The notes under the pieces are model-generated. The model was not told the DNA's origin and ran no database searches. It saw only the letters and a list, made by a program, of their open reading frames with translations. A stretch of 64,000 bases of DNA. It comes from Lepidodermella squamata (Eukaryota > Gastrotricha). Positions within the stretch are counted from its first letter, which is position 1, and every line of letters starts with the position of its first letter. The stretch is taken from contig JBLDXI010000046.1 in assembly GCA_047495785.1 (NCBI GenBank), positions 1,612,001-1,676,000 on the forward strand, read 5' to 3'. A program made the position numbers and the translations under genes. This document shows, in pieces, positions 45,858 to 56,435 of the stretch.

Positions 45858-47031
45858 CTACTGCAAATCGGAGCCGCCGTTTGAAATGGATGAGATGTTT
45901 CTAAATGGAGAATGTTTGCGAATTAAAGATGATCCCATAGTTGCTCCCAAAGTTACTCCAACATATGCTCCCAACGATGCTATAATAGGTAAAGACACGA
46001 ATGACATAAAGGGGCACTTCCTTGCGACACGCCCAACAATGCTCTTTACCTTTTCCTTGTCTTGCTCCGAAAGATCGCGCAGGTGTGCCATTGCTTGCGC
46101 GGTATTTCCTTTTGCTGTCGGAAAGAATCGTTCAATACCTTGAAGGCCAAAACGGCAAAACTGGCGGCAGTTGTTTGACAGCAATCCATATGGTTTCGGC
46201 GGAACAATATCCGGATTTTCAAACAACGTTTTAAATCAGGACGGAAAAGTCATGTCAGCAATTTTCAATGCGGGGACAAGATTGCTGTAGTAACTTACAT
46301 CCATCATCCCGCTCGACAGATAGTGGAAAACATGCGAGGCGCCTTTACCATTGATTGTCGTGATTTCGTAGATGTAGTAGTGATTCTCCGGTTCGTCGTC
46401 GAAGCTGCTGCAGTGTAGCAATACCGTCAGATGGGGTGACTTTAGCTGGTGGAGCGACTTTGACGTGCCAAAATGGGGTGACTTCAGCATTCCAAAAATC
46501 GAAGATGGTAAGGTAAATATCCCATGAGTGGGGTACCGTTGGATAGCCCAAAGAAAGGCCAACCTGGCTGTGTACAATGGAAATCAATAAAACCCACCTA
46601 GGAACATATAATAGCAGGTGAAGTTTTGAAAAAATTCCAAAAATTCATATTTTTATTGAAACTTTGGTGATTGCTCGCTTGAAGCCGTCTGATCAAAATG
46701 AAAATCGTATGCCATTTTCAGACTGCATTTCCTCAAGACTATCCAACGGTACCCCACTCATGGGATATTTACCTTACCATCTTCGATTTTTGGAATGCTA
46801 AAGTCACCCCATTTTGGCACGCCAAAGTCGCCCCACCAGCTAAAGTCACCCCATCTGACGGTATTGCTGTATGGCTGGCCGCGCTTTCCTGAGAGCAGGT
46901 TTCAGCAACGCTAACAACGATGTCAAATATCTTATTAGGGCTATGGGGTAGCCTGTCGAGACGGTAATAGTCCATTTCTCGTGTATCGAATCGGTTGCAA
47001 TGAAGCGAGTAGAATGACGAGATTTATTCAC
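45858..47031 (-). pseudogene. Broken ORF, possibly LRAT/NlpC-P60-like, interrupted by a MITE
   Basis: Minus-strand frame from 47031: STGYPIALIRYLTSLLALLK, then RKARPAI, cut by a 452-bp MITE (46417-46868). Dropping the MITE and one 2-bp repeat brings HCSSFDDEPENHYYIYEI into the same frame, followed by HVFHYLSSGMMD. The frame then meets one stop (46236-46238) and continues open through YGLLSNNCRQFCRFGLQG and a hydrophobic stretch (SFVSLPIIASLGAYVGVTLG) to 45858. The HYYIY...NCRQF layout recalls the His...NCEHF core of LRAT-like proteins, in which the Cys is catalytic. This is a weak resemblance. A short intron removing the stop is possible, but I found no clean acceptor. It is treated as a likely pseudogene. 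Confidence 0.4.
46417..46868. mobile_element. Foldback MITE with ATACCGTCAGATGGGGTGAC ends
   Basis: 452 bp. Arms of about 140 bp are inverted copies (46417-46555 against about 46735-46868), starting AGCAATACCGTCAGATGGGG. The flank GT on both sides may be the target duplication. The interior repeats the word GGGGTGACTT. Confidence 0.75.
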
Positions 47032-49370
47032 CGATCCGCAGTGCTTATATCTATTAACTTTTTACGCGCTTTTTTAATATCAAATTTAAGCTGCAAATAA
47101 AACGCTCGTACTCACGATTTATCGATGTTTCATTCAACCCCTTTCAGGGCCAAGTTCGCTTGTCAGCCAATGCTTAAAAATCGAATTATTACTTTCAGGC
47201 AAATGAAGGAAATACTTCAAGTCGGAGAATCGAATAATTGAACAATAGGATGCCAGGTGGCTGTCATTTTTTTCAGATTTGATTTGCAGTTTAAATCGCG
47301 TATCTCTTTCAATCAATCAAAGGAAAAATTCCCGATCTGAAAAAATACACGTTCAGAAAATAAAATGAGCGGCGAAGAGACATCTCATATGGCCGGAAAT
47401 TTTTTTAGAAAAATTCAAAATGCCGCGAGAATAGTGATAAGGTAAGAAACTCGTCATTGGGATTAAAAGAGTCTGGAGAAGTTTGGTTCAACTGGGAAAA
47501 ATACCGAAATATTACCGAGCCTTTTTGAACACACCAGTGAGCGGTGTATACGCATGGCCGCTTGTGGGCGTGTTCAAAAAGTCTCAGCGCCGCATTCTTA
47601 ATTATACCAGCATTACTCATTGCGCAATAGCGTTTCAACGAAACTTTACCTTTTATTCGTTTTCATCGCAGTCTAAACGGAAAGCTTAGTAACCTCGGGG
47701 AACATTGCAATAAATTGTGGGGAAATTGTTAGGAATTCGCGTCCAACAGTCTCTCTTCAGTTTTGATTTTTTGGGTACATTTTTTATCATAATTTCCGTC
47801 CAAAAGGCAAATCAAAGCGATCTATATCGAGGGAGAGGTAGTAGCGAGTGATTTTCAACCCGTTTTTTTTCGTTTTGCGTCGATAGAGAACAATCTAGAA
47901 TCTATACCTCCACAGTGTCGCCGCGGTTTTATCGGTATAAATGATACATGCTGGTAAAGTTTGCAATCGATCACTCCTCGATCGGAATGAATTTTAAATA
48001 AAAAGCTCTAGCTATCATCCGATAAAAATCAAGGTATTTTTCCAAAATTGCCGGGAAGGCTTCGAAAAATCAGCAGTTGTAAAATTGATAATGGGTCCTC
48101 CTGTTAGCGGAACTAAATTTTAGACTTTTCTAGTGGCCTGAAATCGCTTTTCGGATATTTATTGCAGGTAAAGATTGGCCACGATAATTCTAGAAAATTC
48201 ACCAGTGAATTCAGCGCAACATTCTCTTTCAGACGGAGTGTTCAATTTAGAATCCATGCTTAGCCTAAAATTCGTATAAATATTCAAAAATGACTCTTGG
48301 CATATTTCGACTTTTGCTCCGCAAAAAGCAAATTTGGTTCCGCTACAGCATATTTGGTTCCGCTGCAGCAAATTAGGTTCCGCTAAAAGATATTCCGATT
48401 TGTTGAAACAAATAGAGAAAAATCGCACAAAATTCTAAGTGGTCCAATGGGTCGAAAACTGAAAAAAATTAAAAACTTGCCTGAGATTTTTTCGGAGCCT
48501 TGCTTTCCTGAAAAAGGTGAAAAGAAGAATTGATACAATTACCTTTCATAAGCCGGCATTTCGCGAGCTATTTTGTTTGCATTGATTAACTTGAAAAATT
48601 TATATATTCAAAATTGAAAATTGAATAATTTTTAATAGCCGTGAAGTAGCTCTTTGACTCAAAATGTGCCGTAGAGGTGTTCCAAGGTGTTCTAAGGTGT
48701 TCCGCAAGGTTTCCGAATAATTTTCTCACTTCGCCAACGCTTTAACGATTTGCCGTCCAAAAATTGATAAAAATACAATTCAAATCGAACCATTGTGACT
48801 ATAATCAGTTTGACCAATTGATTTCGGTTTGACCAGGATCGGTCACCCCCTAATGCTATGCTCAAAATTGGTTAAAACAGTACAATAGCAGTAATCAAGT
48901 TGCCTTAACCTTTCCGTCTGTCTTTTTTAGTGCCGTTTTTGTATTACATCTTTGCCATAATCATAACCATCGTAGCCGCACAGAATATTATATTATTACC
49001 CGTCGGTGATTAATTGTTAATATACCTTGTGAAACGTTAAAAACTAAAATTACCCTTGCGCCGACATGAACATGCAACTCGAACGGTTGTATTGAATAAT
49101 ACATGAAAATTGAGTGATTCCTACAGAGATCCTGTTTGACAAATCGGAGGTGTGATTTGAAGAAGCAATTGCTTGGCAACAACATTTGTTGGATTATTGA
49201 CTATGGCGGCTTGTCCCTAGAAAATTTCGATAAACATGGGCAAATTATATAGAGACAAATTTTGCGCATCTTCAAGTTTCTTTTTTTGTTATATTAAAAA
49301 GATTTTTCTTAATTTAAAAATCTTACTGTCAGGATATTTTCAATCGGCGAAAATAACGTTTACAATTAAA
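47032..49370. other. Intergenic; hairpin at 47521-47581 and dispersed repeat at 48205-48415
   Basis: 47521-47581 is a hairpin (CTTTTTGAACACACCAGTGA against TGTGGGCGTGTTCAAAAAG). 48205-48415 is the second copy of the TTTGGTTCCGC repeat found at 16440-16660. No gene recognised. Confidence 0.5.
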
Positions 49371-52300
49371 ATGTTCGCAAAAATGGAGACAACACTTGGT
49401 GTTTTCTTCGCATTAGCTTTCGCGACGGGGCTTGGCTCAGCGCAATGTGGGTATTTTGTCATTCCATAATTTCTTCATATTGTGACGTAGATAAGACGCC
49501 GCACTACAGCGTGTCCCAAAAATTTCGCAACTATTTTTTAATTTGGCAAATTTTGTGAGAAATTTGAACTATTGGATTTGATTTGATTAATTTAACAGGG
49601 AAATTTGGAGATTATTTGAATTAAAATGATTGACTAAAGGATAAATTCAAATTGTTAAAAATATCAAGTCAAAGCTGTAATCAAAATAATTCGGAACGAA
49701 TTATTCCCATGTAAAAATTGAGAATTGCCCGCTTCCATAAGGCCAGAATCTATCCAGAATATTCAGAGTATGCCATTTTTCATAACAGCAAGGTTAGAAA
49801 TGTCTTATCGCACATTGAATTCATGTTTTGTACAATTTTACGCAGCTTGCAGTCCTTCGTGCCTGAACGGCGGTACCTGTGTGGCTGGAGCTTGCCAGTG
49901 CCTTGTTGGTTGGACGGCCTCCGACTGCAGTTTGCGTAAGATAATTCCATTTATTTATATCCAAAATATCGCTTGTTTATATTTCTATCGCATCAGTGTG
50001 CGAAGTGCGGGGGGAGAGGGGGGTTACCGTACTTCGAGACGTCAAGGCAAAATAAACCGAAAAAACACAGGGGACCCATTGGTCTGATTGGTCTTGACCG
50101 AAAATGCCCAAACGTAGTAATGCCCAATACTCTATTTACTGGTGAGAGCTCGACTTCATTCCACGAGAAGTTGCCATGAAGCTTTTAAACCTGGGTGAAC
50201 TTGTTTGAAGTTTGCTGAAGGCTTCGCTCAAACTCGTGGGTCTGAACATTTGAGTTTCTAGTCCATCTCTATTAGTCCCAAGGCTCAAATTCCGACTAAC
50301 TTCTTTTGTAACTGCATCATTTTTGTCTATCGAACAGCCGTTTGCCAGCCAAATTGTTCGCCGAGAACTGGAATATGCCCCGGCCCTGGTCAGCGCTGCA
50401 CCTGCCTCGCAAGATTCACAGGCCAGAATTGCTCTCAGAGTATTGCTGATGTTCTGATTTATCCTCAACTCTCTATTTATTAAGGTTTTTTACAGCCATC
50501 GGCAAGCCCCTAAGTGATCCGAATTCGTATCTACCCGAGTATTCGTATAGTAATGACGACGCTATAAGTTGGTTCATTTTCATTTCATCAGCTTAGATAT
50601 TATGTAGGATGTTTTTTTTCAGGTTCTCATTGGTGGACGAGGCAGAATCATAGCTCGAAGTATAATGCAATCCGATTATTGGTTGATGGTGGCCCTACAC
50701 AGGGTTGTATGATCACCAAGAAAGTAACAGTTGTTGTTTCTTCCTGATTTCTCAGTCAGCATTTCTTACATAGCTGTGGAACCTGACAGACTTCACGATC
50801 AATATCACCGCTGAAACTAGCGGGATGGATACCGCTGGGCAGCTGTCGCTTTTTATAACGCCCAACAGCTCATACACCTACTCGACAACCGGAGGAATAG
50901 GCGCGTTCACGGGCGGCACTTTCACCGGTGTCATATTCCGCTATTTACAAATCAACAAAACAGCCGTGTTTGCTTCATCGCCTACTGCTACCACATTCCC
51001 CAACTCGCCTAAATTAATGGTGATTGATACTAACAATGTCTACTACAAAGGGCGATTTCACCTGGGCTTAGTTGTCCGCTTTGGCGGGCAGGTCTCCGTC
51101 GACCACTGCAATACAACAGTCTGTGAGCTATTGATCGACGGCGTTGCTTTGCCTAATTTCTTAACACTTTAACTGCCCAAATAAGGGGTCCGAGCTCCAG
51201 GATTTAGATCCAAATATTAGATCCAGATTTTGGATCCAGATTCCAGCTCTAAGGATTAGATCTAAATATCAGATCCCGATTCTGGATCCAGAAGCTGGCT
51301 CTGAGAACTGGCTCTGGTTTCTGGATCTTGCTCTATTTCACCTTTTTTCGATTGGTATTCAAGCCCAAATTCATCAACAAGTGATGGCACTGAGTTTAAT
51401 TGCTTAGCTATATGAAGTTCTCAAATTAATTATGCGTTCATGTGGCGAACGAAACATAAGTCTTAGTTCTGTCATAATCATTCAAATTCTATTGCACAAT
51501 AGAGCTAGAAATTTTTCAAAAAATAGAAAGCAGAAGCAGTTCATCAGATAACCAATCGGGCTATCGAACAGTGTCTCAGGTGTCCCCGGGCAATTTTTGC
51601 TCTATTTTTACGGATTTCCTTGCCTCATCGTCTGATCATACTCCGTATGGTACGAGACGTAAGTTATTGATTACTTTTGATGTTCCTGAAAGTTTCGACC
51701 GGTCGCTAAATTATCTTGGATGTCGCAGTAAAGAAAGATAGGTACAAATACTTACTTTTGATGAATATTTAGTACTAATGATGGATTTTTGATGGATATC
51801 GATGGCGTCGTTGAATAACTCAGACTCAGGCTTGTTTACGTCATTTTGATGACAAGTAAAAATGACAAGTAAAAAGCGGTGTTTTTTTACGTGAATGAAG
51901 AGGCAAAAAATGACTTTTTACTGGCAACATTTTACCTTGAAACTGACGTAAACAAGCCTATATCCGAGTTACTCAACGACGCTAACGATATCCCCTGTTT
52001 AACCGTGGGCAGTAAGCATGCGCTCGCGCATGCGTTATACTTTAACGAGCATCGAGAACTGTTTGAATCTACCGGTTTTTTCACTAGTAGGACACTTTAT
52101 GTTTAAAACAACTCGGTTTTTTTGGGGGATCCTGCCAACATTTTAATATCCCTGGAGCTTTAATATCCCATTATAGCAGATAGCAGCACTTTGTGAGCAA
52201 ACTAATGAAATGTATCATCACAGCTATTTACTAAATAATTCGCTCAAATTATAATTTGCAAATTATGGCTCGGAAATTACTGTCAATGAGCGTAATTCAT

Positions 52301-55157
52301 TCGTCAAAACTTCAAATTTTAGGATTAAAGGTGATCAATTATTTCAAATTATAGCCATTAGCCATAACTCACTTCTACTACGAATCCTTGAATATTATAT
52401 TTGGCGAAAACTTCAAAAGAGGTTTTTATATCACCCGACTCATCTCATTGGGAGAATTCGTTCGTCAAATTCGAGCCGAAATTCAATTCAATTGTACACA
52501 AAATATTTAGTAAATTGCTGTAAATCGAATGATTGCCCCACGACTTGAGTGTCACGGTATAATTGACGTGATTTCCATTTTTCATTTGAGCCCATTCGAA
52601 ATGGACCAGAGACGCCTTCTCAGTCATGAGAATTCCGCTGTAATGCTAATCAAGCTATTATGTACCTTAAAGTAGGTGAAGTAAGAGTTTGAATCCATGT
52701 TGGAATTTGAAATGCTTGTATATTAAGTGAAATAACAACTGTATTGCCCCTAGTAAGTCCAAGCGCTAATTTGAACTGTGGAAAGAGAGGCAGTCCGTAT
52801 ATGATCCTTTCAACCGTCTTCCAACTCTCGTCATGTATAAAATCTTATTATAAAGCTATTCAAGTTACAAATCATCAATTAGTAAAACTTAATTATTCTC
52901 TTAGTCCTAGTAGAATTAAACCGCGGCTTAGAAGCTCATTGTAGGACTTTCGCAATCGCAGAGGTCAGACCCTCAGCGATGAATAACTTGGCTAGCACGA
53001 ACCAACAAACCAACAACCCTCTTCTCCCACGTAGAGAATCGTGATGCCACTTGGATCGCTCCTCTGCAAGATCCTTGTGTTAACTTCAAGTCAAAGTATC
53101 TTATTTTACACGAATAATTTCATCTGAAATTCAGTACTGGGAATCGATTCACCTGAATAGTGAATATAGTCTATAGAGGTATAGTGAATAGGTATTATAT
53201 AATTATATAATTATACTGCCAACACTGCATGTTTTATGTGAAGTTAAAAAGTCCGAAGTCTAAAATCATCGAAAAGTGGGCCTCTTCTATTCCTATTGGA
53301 ACGAGCATATAAACCAGAATGTCGAAAATCATCATTTCATTTCAAGCTGAAAATACATTTTTCCAAAAAAAATCAAGTCAGCGATTGCTATCCTTAGTGC
53401 AACCGCTGAATCCACACTATTGGGTGGACTAAAAAATTGTTGAAGCCCGCGATTGAGTAGATTTTCCAGCATCTCAGTTTGAAAAGAAAGAAAATTCTGA
53501 ATTTCCCGCGGATTCGATTCGAGCTGGCCAAGCATCGTTTTTTCGAAGATTTATCCACTTTTGAAGAAATAAAATGCTAAGATGTTGGACAATCTACCCA
53601 TCCGCGTGCTTCAGCAATCTTTGGTGCTTTTTTTGTCTGGGTTCGATCGGTTTCGGTAGACGGTATATGTATACCTGGGGATACGAACTAATTTCACTTC
53701 TGTTTGAATTGAGGTATTTGGCTAAGCTCGATTCTTTATCAGTCTAATACGGGGCGATTCCAGCCCTTCTGATTTTCGGAAGAAATTAGGCATTTGTCGG
53801 AAAGAATACTCCATGTCATATTGAATAAAATTAGGCGTCCATAATAATTGGCATAGGTATGCTCTGTCTTTCTGTTCTCGCCCTACTGACCTACTTACCA
53901 TGGTTCATTGTTCAAGCTGTCGAGTGAACCTTTCGTGTGAGGTGGGATACTGATAACCCCTAAGCTTCTAATCCATCACAATTGATTAATAAGACTATTA
54001 TATCGGGTTACAAACGGCTAAAAGTTATGTCACAGATACGCTCATATTGAAACAAACATCTCTTCTGACTAATTTACGCATATTTTCATATAGTCCACCC
54101 TTAAAAGCAAGACCCTTGTCACTTAAAGTGTCTTCAGTACACTTTTACCGTGATTTGTATTACAGCTTATAGACTAAATAAATGTTGAGCTAAAAAGTGT
54201 AATAATTCGGGCTATCTCTGGCTATATAGAGAGCAAATAAACTAGTTTCTTCCTCTCCTGTCGACGGCCTGGTGTCAAAGTGTCACTCGGGGCTTGTTGG
54301 TAATCCTCATTTTCCTACAAGGATATAGAGCCGCATTGAAAATGCGTTAAAATACAGTGAAAATAACAACAGCTCCAAAAAGTGGATCTAATTCTTGGAT
54401 CCAAAATCTGGATCCAGAATCTGGGTCTGAATTTTAGATCCAATTCTTAGAGCCAGAATCTGGGTCTAAAATCTGGATCCAATATTTGGATCTAAATGTC
54501 GTTTTTTGACCCTTATTTGGGCAGTTAAAGTGTTAACTGGCACCACCCTTGTAATGGGTATCCTTGCCGATTCCCAGAGTGACTCTCAGACAATTGATAT
54601 AATTGATGCAAGGGTCTATCGAATAGGTGCGTTGCATAATCGCGGCTATTGCACAGATGCTATATTATATATATTTCGTGCATGCTTTAGGAACCTGCTA
54701 TCCTGAGTGCAATCGAGGCTACTGCATAGCTAGAAATACATGCCAGTGTATTGCTGGATGGACGGGACCGAAATGCATGAATCGTAAGTTGCCAGAAAAA
54801 ATAGCTTATGTTTTAGAAGCAACCTTGCAAATTGGCAAGAATGACGCTGTTTCAGAAAATTCATTTGCCAATTTCATATGGCTCTTTTCTGTTTTAGAAA
54901 TATGTGGCTCAAAAATCTGCTCCACAAATGGCTGGTGCAGTGGGCCAAACACTTGCTCGTGCTTTGATAAATGGAAAACGGGGCCCGACTGCTTACAGCG
55001 TAAAAGCAAATCTGGAAGATTGTAGTACCATAAGTTGATAATATTTCTTTTATCATCAGCTATTTGCGACTGCGCTGTTGTGAAGCGATGTGCGGTCATG
55101 ATGTGCGACTGCCCAGACGGCAGACAGCGATACGATTGCAACGATCCAGACGAGTAA
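49371..55157 (+). CDS. Secreted EGF/lectin-like modular protein, disrupted by a transposon
   Basis: Exons 49371-49446, 49846-49935, 50338-50439, 50496-50567, 50623-50723, 50774-51164 continued at 54537-54626, 54691-54783, 54898-54999 and 55060-55157. Without the insertion (51165-54536) all phases fit, giving 404 residues. Order: signal peptide (METTLGVFFALAFATGLGSA), EGF (CSPSCLNGGTC), EGF-like (CQPNCSPRTGIC), the lectin-like module starting WWTRQNHSSKYNAIRLLVDG and containing HCNTTVC, EGF (CYPECNRGYC), EGF (CSTNGWC), and a Cys-rich tail ending NDPDE. There is no TM, so it should be extracellular. Read through, the insertion gives an immediate stop at about 51171 inside the module. This allele therefore probably makes a truncated protein unless the insert is removed. 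Closely related to the next gene. Confidence 0.8.
51165..54532. mobile_element. 3.37-kb TTAA-type transposon in a coding exon
   Basis: Inverted ends CACTTTAACTGCCCAAATAA and its complement. TTAA on both sides (51161-51164, 54533-54536). The uninterrupted paralogous exon at 63506 shows the empty site (TTCTTAACTGGCAC). TTAA targets are the hallmark of piggyBac-like (or Kolobok) elements. Subterminal arrays of TCTGGATCCAG-like words occur at both ends (about 51200-51330, 54385-54500). No intact transposase is seen, so it is probably non-autonomous. It contains another foldback (51795-51992). Confidence 0.85.
51795..51992. mobile_element. 198-bp foldback element nested in the TTAA transposon
   Basis: GATATCGATGGCGTCGTTGA at the left pairs with TCAACGACGCTAACGATATC at the right. 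Pairing resumes at AGGCTTGTTTACGTCA / TGACGTAAACAAGCCT. Confidence 0.65.
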
Positions 55158-56435
55158 TTGCGATGGTCTATTGCAGTCGATAACGCGTCAAAACAGCAAA
55201 AAATGACTATGTAAAATGTAAAAGATGCATTTTGTTGCGCTATTGCGCAGTTTTAGCGCCGTGTCATTTCGGTATTCTCGGCACTATCCAGCTTATTTCG
55301 TGCCGGTCTGGGCGGTCTCCTAGACTTGTCCTCCTTCGAAACGAGCTCTGCTTGTCAGGTCACCACATTGACTTGCCTGGCAGGGTGTGTACACCGGGGG
55401 TGATTTTCATTCCTCAGCACATCTGCTTCTGTTGTTCCTTCCCTTGTTTGTTTTTACGTTCATAAGTCTGACGAATAAAAAAAATGTTACATTATGAATG
55501 TTATATACCTATATACCGTATATACCGATTTTGAAGGCTCTGCCGTGTAAATCAAACTCATCAATCAAACTGCAACCCCTGCCTTATAAACGAGACCTGC
55601 CCTTCATTTCGGCACTGCCCTATACTTATTGAAGAGAACCTCGAGCAGTTTTACACAACCGTTTTCAAGGCAAAAGCAATAGAAATCGCCCTCTTTCACC
55701 TCTTATTAAGCTTTGGTAAGATTGTGATGAGAGTATTAAGTGCATTAAACTGGACGATTCACACGAGTTTTAACCCTTGAGAAGCTGCGGGGTACCACTT
55801 GAGACAAGCATGAGTTTCGAGTGTGAAAATTATCTCTTTGAACGAATTTAATGCTGAAAGAAGAAAAGTGATCTCGCTTCGCTAAGACGAAAACCATTCC
55901 GTGATGCTCGCTGCGATCGCGTTTCACGGCTAGGCAGGGTTTTCGCACCTTTACTGTGAAAAATCAAAGATCCCCTTAAATAAGCGTTTTCTTATTATGC
56001 TTATGATGTTTGCTTCGCCGCAAGTTCGAATCCATTCGTTTTTACAGGAAAATCATTATGACTAATTTAACAGCTAGCTTCACCTCTGGCTGCGAAATTT
56101 GATTTCGCGATCACACACCACAGCTGGAATGAACCTGATGAACGCCAGTTTATCATCTGATCAATGCCTAATTTGTCTCATCTCTTACGAATTTTTTTGC
56201 GGCTATAGCAACCATCCCGTTCTTCTTTCAGTATTGCTGATCATTTTTCATAGCAGCGCATTAAAGTCTATGCTGACACCTAGCCGTCGAATATGTGTAC
56301 AATAAGTAATTTATCAGGCAGAAATGTGCTGGTTCGATGAATCAATACAGATCAAACATGGTGAGAAAATCGTGAAATGCTAAAATTGATACCGGCAACC
56401 AGGATTAATAAGTGGAACGTGAAGATTCTGAAATC
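55158..56435. other. Intergenic between the two modular genes
   Basis: About 1.3 kb, no exon recognised. It must hold the 3' end of the first gene and the promoter of the second. Confidence 0.4.

Noticed and set aside
56015-56045. AGTTCGAATCC, a tRNA B-box-like word
   Set aside because: No A box, acceptor stem or cloverleaf could be folded around it.
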